A DNA stretch of 64,000 nt from Solitalea agri. GTDB lineage: Bacteria > Bacteroidota > Bacteroidia > Sphingobacteriales > Sphingobacteriaceae. Location of the stretch: positions 53,339-117,338 of the forward strand of contig NZ_JAMWYS010000053.1 in NCBI RefSeq assembly GCF_023914155.1, given 5' to 3'. Below, in pieces: positions 34,464-43,011 of this stretch. A model generated the notes under the pieces. That model saw only the letters and a program-made list of their open reading frames with translations. It was not told the origin of the DNA and searched no databases. Within the stretch, counting starts at the first letter, position 1, and each line of letters begins with the position of its first letter. Position numbers and translations under genes: made by a program.

Positions 34464-35900
34464 ATGGCAAAGCAATCTATCAAAATGCCATCTCATGAAA
34501 TAAGTTTCTGGGATGATGTGTGTGCCTATTTTAATCACGCTGCCTCGTTCACCAATCATCCCAAAGATATTCTTGAAATGATTCGTAAGTGCACAAGCAT
34601 TTATGCATTTCAATTTCCTATTCGAAAAGGAGATGGTTTTGAGTTGATTTCCGCCTGGCGTGTTGAACATTCGCACCATGAACTGCCTACTAAAGGAGGT
34701 ATCCGCTATAGTGAATTTGTAAATGAAGATGAGGTAAAAGCTTTGGCAGCATTGATGACTTACAAATGTGCCATTGTAAATGTTCCTTTTGGCGGAGCAA
34801 AAGGAGGTGTTAAAATAAATCCAAAGAATTATACCGAGCGAGAATTGGAAAACATTACCCGTCGCTACACTTCGGAACTTATCAAAAAGAACTTTATTGG
34901 CCCTGGTATAGATGTTCCTGCCCCCGATTACGGAACAGGCGAACGTGAAATGTCATGGATTGTTGATACCTATCAGGCCTATAACCCAGGGCAAATTGAC
35001 TCAAATGGCTGCGTTACCGGGAAACCCTTGGCGCAGTATGGTATCGCCGGACGGAGAGAAGCCACTGGAAGAGGCGTTTCTTTTGCAGCCCGGGAATGTG
35101 TAAATGTGGCCGAGGATATGAAGAAGTTGAAATTGTCGTCGGGGATGGAGGGTAAACGGGTGATTGTTCAGGGCTTAGGAAATGTGGGTTATTATTCGGC
35201 AAAATTCATTCAGGAATTAGGGGGGATCATCGTCGGTCTTTGCGAGTATGAAGGTGCTATTTATGATTCAAAGGGATTAGATGTGGATGAGGTTGTGAAG
35301 CATCGAAAAGAAACCGGGTCAATTTTGAACTATAAAAAAGCTAAGAATTTTAAAAACAGCAACGAAGGCTTAGAGCAGGAATGTGATATTTTAGTACCTG
35401 CAGCTTTAGAAAATCAGCTGCATGATGGAAATATTAAAGAGATAAAAGCTAAAATAATTGTAGAGGGGGCAAATGGTCCGACAACCCCGGATGCTGCCGC
35501 TGCATTTATTAAAGCAGGAGGTCTTATAGTCCCCGATATGTACGCTAATGCGGGCGGGGTAACAGTTTCCTATTTCGAATGGTTAAAGAATCTTTCACAT
35601 GTTTCTTTTGGTCGAATGAACAGACGGTTTGAAGAAAATGCTGCCCGAAATATGGTTGATATGATAGAACGATTGACAGGCCAGTCTATTAGCCCTGATC
35701 AACGTAGACTTATTGTAAAGGGAGCTTCAGAGCTTGAATTAGTTAATTCAGGCTTAGAAGAAACCATGGTTGATGCTTACCATGAAATCAGGGAGATTAA
35801 AATGGCCGATAAAAAAATTAACGATCTGCGGGTAGCAGCCTTTGTTTGTGCTATCAACAAAGTGGCTACATCGTACAAGAATCTTGGCATTTTTCCATAA
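34464..35900 (+). CDS. Glu/Leu/Phe/Val-family glutamate dehydrogenase
   Basis: About 478 residues from the ATG at 34464 ([19 protein letters not shown]). The frame opens at 34389, but the extra 25 residues are hydrophobic and unlike the family. The catalytic and substrate segment is [20 protein letters not shown], with the upstream K in [13 protein letters not shown]. The Rossmann domain has [19 protein letters not shown], and [13 protein letters not shown] follows. It interconverts glutamate and 2-oxoglutarate plus ammonia; cofactor preference is not certain from sequence. It sits between ccmD and ccmE without functional relation. Confidence 0.9.
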   Translation: MAKQSIKMPSHEISFWDDVCAYFNHAASFTNHPKDILEMIRKCTSIYAFQFPIRKGDGFELISAWRVEHSHHELPTKGGIRYSEFVNEDEVKALAALMTYKCAIVNVPFGGAKGGVKINPKNYTERELENITRRYTSELIKKNFIGPGIDVPAPDYGTGEREMSWIVDTYQAYNPGQIDSNGCVTGKPLAQYGIAGRREATGRGVSFAARECVNVAEDMKKLKLSSGMEGKRVIVQGLGNVGYYSAKFIQELGGIIVGLCEYEGAIYDSKGLDVDEVVKHRKETGSILNYKKAKNFKNSNEGLEQECDILVPAALENQLHDGNIKEIKAKIIVEGANGPTTPDAAAAFIKAGGLIVPDMYANAGGVTVSYFEWLKNLSHVSFGRMNRRFEENAARNMVDMIERLTGQSISPDQRRLIVKGASELELVNSGLEETMVDAYHEIREIKMADKKINDLRVAAFVCAINKVATSYKNLGIFP

Positions 35901-35982
35901 AAATATTATTGGTTGCTTTAATTGTAGGTAATTAAAAATCTGATTATCAGTTTATTATTTGTATATTTTAATAATCATTAGG

Positions 35983-36028
35983 TGATGATCAATTGCCCAA
36001 ACTCATTATTTTGATCTATTGATCATCA
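35983..36028. promoter_or_regulatory. perfect 11-base inverted repeat upstream of ccmE
   Basis: TGATGATCAAT (35983-35993) and ATTGATCATCA (36018-36028) are exact complements with a 24-base spacer. Each arm contains the palindrome TGATCA. There is no T run, so it is not a typical terminator. It lies in the 218-base gap between gdh and ccmE, upstream of the ccmE promoter box. It could be an operator or the leader of either gene. Confidence 0.45.
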
Positions 36029-36083
36029 ATAAAATCTATGTAACAAAAATCCCTATTTAGTCGGTTTGGGAAGCAAAAAAGCA

Positions 36084-36091
36084 TATCTTTG
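36084..36091 (+). promoter_or_regulatory. -7 promoter box (TATCTTTG) of ccmE-ccmF
   Basis: TATCTTTG fits TAnnTTTG and lies 27 bases before the ccmE ATG. A TTTG at 36065-36068 might be the -33 element, but its spacing is short. Confidence 0.55.
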
Positions 36092-36118
36092 CGGAACTTT
36101 TTAAATCATTGATTATTA

Positions 36119-36535
36119 ATGAAAAAGACACATATAGTTGGGATTGTTATCATTGCCGTTGCCATTGCGATCATTGTATCAACCTATGGCAATTCGAGTA
36201 CTTATGCTACGTTTGCTGAGGCCAAAGAAACTACTAAAGAACTGCATGTAGTTAGTCATTTGGTTAAAGAAAAGCCACAACATTATGACCCGATTAAAGA
36301 CGCCAATTATTTCAGTTTTTATGCTGTTGATAACAAAGGTGTTGAGTGTAAGGTGGTTTTCTTCGGAACAAAACCTCAAGATTTTGAAAAGTCGGAGCAA
36401 ATTGTACTAACCGGAGGAATGGTTGGTAGCGAGTTTCATGCTTCGAAAATATTGATGAAATGTCCTTCTAAATATACCGATCAGGGTAGTGATTTGAAGG
36501 AGTTTTCTTCGGCCCCAAAATCAACTTCATTATAA
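36119..36535 (+). CDS. ccmE: heme chaperone CcmE, CxxxY variant
   Basis: A 138-residue periplasmic heme chaperone with one N-terminal anchor (IVGIVIIAVAIAIIVSTYG). The OB-fold core has the typical strands (YFSFYAVDNKGVECKVVFFG; QIVLTGGMVGSEFHASKIL). The heme-attachment motif is CPSKY (Cys115, Tyr119), that is CxxxY, instead of the HxxxY of most proteobacteria. Cys-type CcmE is known from some deltaproteobacteria and archaea. Directly upstream of ccmF (74 bases), presumably one operon. Confidence 0.88.
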   Translation: MKKTHIVGIVIIAVAIAIIVSTYGNSSTYATFAEAKETTKELHVVSHLVKEKPQHYDPIKDANYFSFYAVDNKGVECKVVFFGTKPQDFEKSEQIVLTGGMVGSEFHASKILMKCPSKYTDQGSDLKEFSSAPKSTSL

Positions 36536-36609
36536 TTAAAAGGTAAGAATCGTGTAGACGCTGCACTCTTACATTTCTTTTTTGCAAAGTATAAGTTCTT
36601 AGATTCTAG

Positions 36610-39141
36610 ATGGATATTCAATTCGTAGGAGAACACCTGCTTCCGGGTAAATTAGGCCAGTTTTTTATTGTCCTGGCTTTTGGAGCCTCACTTTTATCAA
36701 CCATTGCATATTATTTTCAAACGGTAAAAGACAAGAATGATTTGTCATGGCGACAAATAGCTCGTTGGTCTTTCCGTATTCAATCTGTTGCGGTAATTGG
36801 TATTATCGCTTCGTTGTTTTATATCATCTACAATCATTATTTCGAATATAATTACGCTTGGTCGCATTCATCGAAAACCCTTCCGGTGGAGTATATGATC
36901 TCGTGTTTTTGGGAAGGACAGGAGGGTAGCTTCCTGCTGTGGGCATTTTGGCAGGTAGTAATAGGTAATATTATTATGCGTACCGCCAAAGACTGGGAAG
37001 ATAGCGTTATGACAGTTATCGGTCTTTCTCAGGCCTTTATTATTTCGATGTTATTGGGAGTTGAGTTCTTCGGTCACCGTGTTGGAAGTTCTCCGTTCAT
37101 TTTGCTACGTGAAGCAATGCATGATGCTCCAATATTTAAGGACCCTGAATACTTAGTTAAATATATTACCGACGGTAAAGGCCTGAATCCTTTGCTTCAG
37201 AATTACTGGATGGTGATTCACCCACCTACATTATTTTTTGGTTTTGCTTCAATGGTGGCTCCTTTTGCGTATGCAATCGCAGGTTTATGGACAAAACGTA
37301 TTAATGAATGGACGAAACCAGCGATTCCTTGGGCGCTTGCTGCTTCAATGGTACTAGGTGCTGGTATTATTATGGGTGCTTTCTGGGCGTATGAAGCACT
37401 GAATTTTGGTGGTTTCTGGGCTTGGGATCCAGTTGAAAATGCATCATTGATTCCATGGTTAACCATGATTTCAGCGGTGCATGTACTTATTATTTTTAAA
37501 AATACGGGCCACTCATATTTCACTGCTTTATTCTTAACGCTGATCAGCTATATCCTGGTTTTATACGCTTCGTTTTTAACAAGAAGCGGTATTTTAGGAG
37601 AAACATCTGTTCATGCATTTACCGATTTAGGTATGATGGGGCAGCTGGTAACTTATCTGCTTGTATTTTTAGTAATTAGCATCGTTTTAATAATCATCCG
37701 ATGGAAAAAAATGCCATTCACAGAAAAGGAAGAAAGCATTTATTCTCGTGAGTTTTGGATGTTTATTGGGGCCCTTGTAATGACATTGTCATGTCTACAG
37801 GTAATTGGTTTTACTTCTGTGCCGGTAATTAATAAAATCTTAGGAACCAATATCGCTCCACCCCTCGAGCCGGTAGCATTTTATAACCAATGGCAAATGC
37901 CATTTGCCATTTTGGTAGCTGTGCTTTTAGGCTTCTCACAATTTATGAAATACAAGAAGTCTGATACTGCCAAGTTTTGGATCAGCACCGGGGTTTCATT
38001 GGTAATGAGTATCATCATCACAGCGATTATTGCTTACTTTACCTTATTCAGCGGACTGAAAACTGTTTATGGGAACGCATTTAATGGCAGTGAAAACTTT
38101 AACTGGATGTTTGTAGTGCTCATCTTTGCTGCGGTTTTTGGTGTTCTGGCCAATTTAAATGTATTAAGTGATGCCATAAAAGGGAAGTTTAAGTTAACAG
38201 GTTCGGCAATTGCACACATTGGCTTCGGCTTAATGCTTATTGGAGCTGTTGTTGCCGCTTCTCAGAATAAAGTGATTTCAATAAATACATCGGGCTTCGA
38301 CTATGGTTCACAGTTCGATGCAAAAAATAAACGCGAGAATATCCTTTTATGGAAAAATGAACCAATGAAGATCAGTAATTATACGGTTACTTATCTTGGC
38401 GATTCGACTAAAGGGGTCAATACCTATTATCGTGTAAATTATAAGGTGCTTGACGAGAAGAACAATGTAAAGGAAAGCTTTGATTTGTATCCGTTAGGAC
38501 AGCAAAATCCGACTATGGGTTTAGTAGCTTCTCCTGATACCCGTCATTATTTAACGCATGATATTTACACTCACGTAAGCTCTGTACCTAAAAAAGAAAC
38601 GGATGAAGAGCATATGGAACACCAAGGGCATAATGATGATGAAGAGTACGAAAAACCTGTTACCTATAAAGTAAGCATTGGCGATACCATTACTTTTGAC
38701 GAAGGAAAGGTGATCGTTAAAGGAATTAACAGAAATGCTCAATTAAAAGATATTCCGCTTTCAGAAAATGATCTTGCCATTGGTATAATGCTGGATGTGG
38801 TGTCGAATGATGATCATAAAGTAACTCCTGTTGAACCGGTTTACCTGATCAAGAACAATGCTGTTTTTAGCTTTGCCAAAAAAATGGATGAATTCGGGTT
38901 GAAATTTAAGTTTGTTAATATTCTTCCAAACGAGCATAAGTTTGAAGTGGTCATGCTTAAAAAACCGGGCAAACAAAAAGATTACATCATTATGAAAGCC
39001 ATTGTGTTCCCTTACATTAACTTGTTATGGAGTGGAACCATTATTATGGTTATCGGTTTTGCATTTGCTATTAGTCGCCGTGTAAAAGAACTAAGGGCAA
39101 CTTCTCAAGGAAAAGATAAAAAAGATAAGCAATTGGCATAA
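36610..39141 (+). CDS. ccmF: heme lyase subunit CcmF
   Basis: An 843-residue membrane protein, longer than E. coli CcmF (about 650) because of a periplasmic C-terminal region. About 15 helices. The WWD heme-binding segment is EALNFGGFWAWDPVENASLI (about residues 263-282), with conserved histidines in NYWMVIHPPTLFFGF and in AVHVLIIFKNTGHSY. The soluble part at about 575-820 includes a His/Glu-rich stretch (EEHMEHQGHNDDEEYE). CcmF attaches heme to apocytochrome c. It is the last gene of the cluster, and a terminator follows. Confidence 0.93.
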   Translation: MDIQFVGEHLLPGKLGQFFIVLAFGASLLSTIAYYFQTVKDKNDLSWRQIARWSFRIQSVAVIGIIASLFYIIYNHYFEYNYAWSHSSKTLPVEYMISCFWEGQEGSFLLWAFWQVVIGNIIMRTAKDWEDSVMTVIGLSQAFIISMLLGVEFFGHRVGSSPFILLREAMHDAPIFKDPEYLVKYITDGKGLNPLLQNYWMVIHPPTLFFGFASMVAPFAYAIAGLWTKRINEWTKPAIPWALAASMVLGAGIIMGAFWAYEALNFGGFWAWDPVENASLIPWLTMISAVHVLIIFKNTGHSYFTALFLTLISYILVLYASFLTRSGILGETSVHAFTDLGMMGQLVTYLLVFLVISIVLIIIRWKKMPFTEKEESIYSREFWMFIGALVMTLSCLQVIGFTSVPVINKILGTNIAPPLEPVAFYNQWQMPFAILVAVLLGFSQFMKYKKSDTAKFWISTGVSLVMSIIITAIIAYFTLFSGLKTVYGNAFNGSENFNWMFVVLIFAAVFGVLANLNVLSDAIKGKFKLTGSAIAHIGFGLMLIGAVVAASQNKVISINTSGFDYGSQFDAKNKRENILLWKNEPMKISNYTVTYLGDSTKGVNTYYRVNYKVLDEKNNVKESFDLYPLGQQNPTMGLVASPDTRHYLTHDIYTHVSSVPKKETDEEHMEHQGHNDDEEYEKPVTYKVSIGDTITFDEGKVIVKGINRNAQLKDIPLSENDLAIGIMLDVVSNDDHKVTPVEPVYLIKNNAVFSFAKKMDEFGLKFKFVNILPNEHKFEVVMLKKPGKQKDYIIMKAIVFPYINLLWSGTIIMVIGFAFAISRRVKELRATSQGKDKKDKQLA

Positions 39142-39162
39142 CTGAAAATATTTTCGGGGAAT

Positions 39163-39206
39163 GAGCGGAGATAAGGGTTGACAAAACTTTTATCTCTGCT
39201 CTTTTA
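39163..39206 (+). terminator. terminator after ccmF
   Basis: GAGCGGAGATAA and TTATCTCTGCTC pair with one GU wobble across a 15-base loop and are followed by TTTTAATTT. It lies 22 bases after the ccmF stop. Confidence 0.78.
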
Positions 39207-39248
39207 ATTTCAAGTAGGCGCATCTCAAAATAATTATAGCATAACAGT

Positions 39249-40016
39249 ATGAAAATAGCGTTTCTAGGTGCCGGAAATGTGGCGACAAATATGGCACTTG
39301 CGTTTAAAAATGCAGGTTTAGATCTTGTTCAGGTTTATAATCATCGTATCGAGAGTGCTAGTGAATTAGCTGCTAAGTTAGGCTGTAATGCTACCGATAG
39401 TATTGCTGATTTAAACCCAGATGCCGATTGTTATATTATTGCTATAAAAGATGATGCGATTCAAGGTCTTGCAATTCAGCTCGAATTAAGAGGTAAGTTG
39501 GTGGTGCATACTTCTGGCAGTGTTTCAATGGAGGTACTGAAACCTGCTTCCAGCAGAGTTGGTGTTTTGTATCCTTTACAAACCTTTTCTAAGCAACGCT
39601 TGCTTGACTTTACAACAATTCCTTTTTTTATTGAAGCAGGTGATTCACACTCTTTATCAATAATTGAAAGTCTGGCGAGACGTGTTTCCCAATCGGTTAT
39701 CGTTACCAGTTATGAACAACGTAAAATATTGCATTTGTCTGCTGTGTTTGCTTGTAACTTCGTCAATCATTTATATGACCTTTCTGTAGGCTTATTAGCC
39801 GAGCATAATTTAAGTTTTGAGGCTTTGCAACCACTGATATTAGAAACGGCATTAAAAATACAATCCATTAGTCCGCATGAGGGGCAAACTGGTCCGGCCC
39901 GTAGAAATGACCAGGAGGTTATGACCAAACATTTACAATTATTGTCAAACAATCCGCCCCTCCAATATATTTATCAATTATTATCCGATAGTATTGTTAA
40001 ATCTTTTCACAAATAA
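39249..40016 (+). CDS. Rossmann-like DUF2520 protein
   Basis: A 255-residue two-domain protein. The N-terminal Rossmann domain starts MKIAFLGAGNVATNMALAFK (GxGxxA dinucleotide motif). The C-terminal helical DUF2520 domain has YPLQTFSKQRLLDF, HLSAVFACNFVNHLYDL and GQTGPARRNDQEVM (GPxxRxD, typical). It resembles NADP-binding oxidoreductases of the ProC/PanE type; the reaction is unknown. Cytoplasmic. First of a plus-strand run with a ferredoxin, IscX, KdsC and Maf. Confidence 0.88.
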   Translation: MKIAFLGAGNVATNMALAFKNAGLDLVQVYNHRIESASELAAKLGCNATDSIADLNPDADCYIIAIKDDAIQGLAIQLELRGKLVVHTSGSVSMEVLKPASSRVGVLYPLQTFSKQRLLDFTTIPFFIEAGDSHSLSIIESLARRVSQSVIVTSYEQRKILHLSAVFACNFVNHLYDLSVGLLAEHNLSFEALQPLILETALKIQSISPHEGQTGPARRNDQEVMTKHLQLLSNNPPLQYIYQLLSDSIVKSFHK

Positions 40017-40038
40017 CAGTGCTATAATTACATTTTTT

Positions 40039-40046
40039 TAATTTTG
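40039..40046 (+). promoter_or_regulatory. -7 promoter box (TAATTTTG) close to the ferredoxin start
   Basis: TAATTTTG fits TAnnTTTG and ends 4 bases before the ATG at 40051, the same geometry as at pyrE. If used, the message would be leaderless or nearly so. Confidence 0.5.
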
Positions 40047-40050
40047 GCGT

Positions 40051-40383
40051 ATGAACGTTTATAAAGTAAAATTTAATTTCGAAGAGAAAGGGAAAGAACC
40101 GCTAGAGCTTTCAATTGCTGAAGGTGAATCGGTTTTAGACGTTGCTCTCGATAATGATATTGAACTCCAGCATAATTGTGGTGGTGTGTGTGGTTGCAGT
40201 ACCTGCCATTTGTATGTTGTTAATGGCATGGAGAATATTCAGGAAATTTCAGATAAAGAAGAAGACTTTATCGATCGTGCAGTAAATCCGCGTATTAACT
40301 CTCGCCTAGGTTGTCAGTGTGTGATAATTGATGGCAACATTGAGGTGCTTGTGCCTGATCAATCAGGCTTTATGGGTCATTAA
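40051..40383 (+). CDS. 2Fe-2S ferredoxin (adrenodoxin type)
   Basis: A 110-residue electron carrier. The cluster ligands are in NCGGVCGCSTCHLYV (C-x5-C-x2-C spacing) and the last Cys in SRLGCQC near residue 91. The fold-typical LDVALDNDIELQHNC precedes the cluster. This type serves Fe-S cluster assembly and hydroxylases. The next gene is IscX, also linked to Fe-S assembly, which supports that role. Cytoplasmic, normal length. Confidence 0.94.
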   Translation: MNVYKVKFNFEEKGKEPLELSIAEGESVLDVALDNDIELQHNCGGVCGCSTCHLYVVNGMENIQEISDKEEDFIDRAVNPRINSRLGCQCVIIDGNIEVLVPDQSGFMGH

Positions 40384-40422
40384 TTAAGGTTTTAAATTCA
40401 TTTAAGGATATTTTAGATTAAC

Positions 40423-40665
40423 ATGAAAGACGAAAAATTTGCTTTACCAATTCATTGGAAAGATTACGAAGATATAGCAATGGGGTTATACGAAAAATTC
40501 GGCGATGACTTTGATGAGTCGAGAATTTACCGTATTCGTTTTACTGATCTAATGGAGTGGGTATTATCTATTCCACATTTCAGCGGGAAGAAAGAAGAGT
40601 GTAACGAAGGTCATTTGGAGCAAATTCAAAGTGCCTGGGTTTACGAGTGGAGAGACAATCAATAA
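40423..40665 (+). CDS. iscX: IscX-like Fe-S assembly protein
   Basis: An 80-residue acidic protein. It has the IscX pattern: a helix with WKDYEDIAMGLYEKFGDDFD, then the RFTDLMEWVLSIPHF core (RFTDxxxWV) and the ending LEQIQSAWVYEWRD (AWxxE). IscX binds IscS and iron and tunes cluster assembly. It follows a ferredoxin by 39 bases, as in isc operons, although iscS and iscU are not here. Its TAA is followed at once by word-repeat DNA. Confidence 0.88.
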   Translation: MKDEKFALPIHWKDYEDIAMGLYEKFGDDFDESRIYRIRFTDLMEWVLSIPHFSGKKEECNEGHLEQIQSAWVYEWRDNQ

Positions 40666-40666
40666 T

Positions 40667-40783
40667 AAATTTGAGAATTTGAAAATGTGGAAATTTGAAA
40701 ATGAATGTTCACGAACAGATAACATTCATTTTAATTTCCAGCAAAGTCATTTTCAAATTTTCAAATTCCCGAATTTTAAAATT
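40667..40783. repeat. GAAATTTG word repeat folding into a long hairpin
   Basis: Between iscX and kdsC. The 5' arm (40667-40709) is made of TTTGAGAATTTGAAAATG and GAAATTTGAAAATGAATGTT; the 3' arm (40721-40783) is the imperfect complement (AACATTCATTTTAATTTCCA, TTTTCAAATTTTCAAATTCC). The loop is CACGAACAGAT. It begins directly after the iscX stop codon and ends 5 bases before the kdsC ATG. Confidence 0.75.
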
Positions 40784-40788
40784 AACTA

Positions 40789-41310
40789 ATGAGCTTTCTA
40801 CCTAAACTAAAAGATATTACCACCTTTATTTTTGATGTTGATGGTGTTTTGACCGATGGGTCGGTATTAGTAACCGAAGATGGACATCACCTGCGCAGCT
40901 TTAATATTAAAGATGGTTATGCATTGCAATTGGCCATAAAAAAGGGTTATAATGTAGTGATTATATCTGGTGCAACTTCAGAAGGTGTCCGTAAACGGTT
41001 AGAAGGATTGGGCATTAAGGATATTTTTTTAGGTACAGGTAAGAAGATCGAGGTTTTTGACAAACTATTGCTGGATAAAGGGATTTCTACTGAACAGGTT
41101 TTGTACGTGGGTGATGATATACCCGACTATGTAGTAATGCAGCAGGTAGCCATCGCCGCTTGTCCTAATGACGCAGCTTCCGAAATACAGCAAATTTCAA
41201 ATTACATTTCCCCACTCAATGGGGGCAAAGGCTGTGTTCGCGATGTGATTGAAAAGGTAATGAAAGTGCAGGGCAAGTGGATGGATGATCAACAGGGGTT
41301 CGTTTGGTAG
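40789..41310 (+). CDS. kdsC: KdsC-type HAD phosphatase (KDO-8-P phosphatase)
   Basis: A 173-residue HAD phosphatase without a cap domain. Motif I is FIFDVDGVLTDGSV (nucleophile DxD), motif II is VVIISGATSEGV, and motif IV is VLYVGDDIPDYVVM. The length and DGVLTDG are typical of KdsC, which removes phosphate from 3-deoxy-D-manno-octulosonate 8-phosphate for lipopolysaccharide core synthesis. Other C0-type HADs are possible but less likely. Maf follows 94 bases downstream. Confidence 0.9.
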   Translation: MSFLPKLKDITTFIFDVDGVLTDGSVLVTEDGHHLRSFNIKDGYALQLAIKKGYNVVIISGATSEGVRKRLEGLGIKDIFLGTGKKIEVFDKLLLDKGISTEQVLYVGDDIPDYVVMQQVAIAACPNDAASEIQQISNYISPLNGGKGCVRDVIEKVMKVQGKWMDDQQGFVW

Positions 41311-41404
41311 GCTAAAAGCGTTTCGGTATAATTGGTGATTTTCTGATCCCAATCTTTTTCAAGAGTATAATTTATTATTCATAAGCACAAGCATTATATA
41401 ATCT

Positions 41405-41974
41405 GTGAAATCATCTCTTAATATTATTCTGGCTTCAAAATCGCCTCGCCGTCAGGAACTGCTTAAGCTTATGGGCTTTGACTTCAAGGTAGTTTTAAAA
41501 GACGTTGATGAATCTTATCCGTCTAACCTGAAACCCGAAGATGTAGCTGTATTTATTGCAGAAAAGAAAGCTCGTGCATTTGATGATAGTATTACCAATG
41601 AAGTGGTGATTACCTCCGATACGATTGTTTGTGTTGATGGTCAGATTTTGGGAAAACCAGGCAATAGGGAAGAGGCAATCCAGATGGTTAATATGCTTTC
41701 GGGGACTACACATGATGTTATTACAGGAGTCTCTATTTTAAGAAATCATCATATCATTTCGTTTTATGATGTTACCCGCGTAAGTTTTGAGAAACTCACC
41801 GACGAAGAAGCCGCTTTTTATATCGATACTTATCAGCCCTACGATAAAGCAGGAGCTTACGGCATACAAGAATGGATCGGAATGAATAAGATCTCTCGTA
41901 TAGAAGGTTCTTATACCAATGTGATGGGTTTACCCACCGAGAAATTATATAAGCATTTAATGGCGCTTAATTAA
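41405..41974 (+). CDS. Maf-like nucleotide pyrophosphatase
   Basis: A 189-residue house-cleaning NTP pyrophosphatase that starts with GTG at 41405. Signature motifs are LASKSPRRQELLKLMGFDF, VITSDTIVCVDGQILGKP and YDKAGAYGIQEWIG. Maf proteins hydrolyse dTTP/UTP or modified pyrimidine nucleotides and are linked to division arrest. Its last 8 bases overlap the end of the convergent ppx gene. Confidence 0.93.
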   Translation: MKSSLNIILASKSPRRQELLKLMGFDFKVVLKDVDESYPSNLKPEDVAVFIAEKKARAFDDSITNEVVITSDTIVCVDGQILGKPGNREEAIQMVNMLSGTTHDVITGVSILRNHHIISFYDVTRVSFEKLTDEEAAFYIDTYQPYDKAGAYGIQEWIGMNKISRIEGSYTNVMGLPTEKLYKHLMALN

Positions 41975-42905
41975 CAGGTTTTACCTCTCTTGCCATTTCT
42001 GATATTACTCCTTCTTTCAAGGCATAGGTGGATAAATGCATTCTCGTGGCGCCTAATTTCCTTCGAACATAATTAGTTAGAATAGCAGCAACCACAATCA
42101 TATCCACACGCATGGAAATTATGCCTGGTGTTTGCAAACGTTGTTTATGGGTAGAATGGATTAGTTGCTCATAGATCGCTTCAAATTCACTCATGTTAAA
42201 CTCATATGTGGTGAGCTCGTCTATCAATGCAGGAGTATGAAAACGATGACCTATCATATCGGCAAAAGTTTCAAAAGAACCTGCTGAACCAATGATCTGA
42301 TCAATTTTAATGGCATCAGCTGCGGAGAATAAGCTGGCTAGGGTTTCTTCAAAATAAGCTTCTAACTCCTGGATTTCACTACTTGTGATAGGATCACTTA
42401 AATGGAATTTTTGAATCAATCTCGAAGCGCCGATTTCGAAACTTTGCTTCCAGAACATTTGCTGATCATCACAAATAATAAACTCCACACTCCCTCCACC
42501 AATATCAATTATTAGTGATTTGTGGTTATGAAGTTCTATTGCTTCTTTTACTCCCAAATAGATGAACTCAGCCTCTCTGTCTCCATCAATAATTTCAACG
42601 TCGTAGCCTGTTATTTCTTTAACTTTTAGGGCGAAATCATTTCCATTTTTAGCATTACGCAGGGCAGAAGTGCCAATAATCTTTAATGCTTCAACCTGAT
42701 GGGCAATGATCTTTTCTTCAAAATGTTTTACTGCTTTTATCCCCCTTTCAAAAGCAGAGTCAACGATCACGCGTTTATTAATACCCCCTTCGCCCAATTT
42801 AACCGGAATGTTCTCTTTATACACTTCAGCCATAAAGCCGTTTTTTAATTCAGCTATTAAAAGGTGAAAAGTATTGGTTCCCATATCGATTACGGCGAGT
42901 CTCAT
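41967..42905 (-). CDS. Ppx/GppA family phosphatase
   Basis: A 312-residue ASKHA-fold phosphatase. Motifs: AVIDMGTNTFHLLIAEL (phosphate 1), the strand KIIGTSALRNAKNG, and SLIIDIGGGSVEFIICDD (phosphate 2). The catalytic Glu lies around FALKVKEITGYDVEII. It covers only the two-domain core, like many exopolyphosphatases/pppGpp phosphatases of this phylum, without the extra HD domain of E. coli Ppx. It hydrolyses polyphosphate or pppGpp. Convergent with maf. Confidence 0.92.
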   Translation of the reverse strand: MRLAVIDMGTNTFHLLIAELKNGFMAEVYKENIPVKLGEGGINKRVIVDSAFERGIKAVKHFEEKIIAHQVEALKIIGTSALRNAKNGNDFALKVKEITGYDVEIIDGDREAEFIYLGVKEAIELHNHKSLIIDIGGGSVEFIICDDQQMFWKQSFEIGASRLIQKFHLSDPITSSEIQELEAYFEETLASLFSAADAIKIDQIIGSAGSFETFADMIGHRFHTPALIDELTTYEFNMSEFEAIYEQLIHSTHKQRLQTPGIISMRVDMIVVAAILTNYVRRKLGATRMHLSTYALKEGVISEMAREVKPVN

Positions 42906-43011
42906 TGATAATAAACTATTGATGGTGATTACTGGTTTTTGAACGGTTGAACAAATATAAGTAACAAGAGAGAGAAAAAATGTTCGACTGGTTTATTTTT
43001 GGAGTTTTTTA

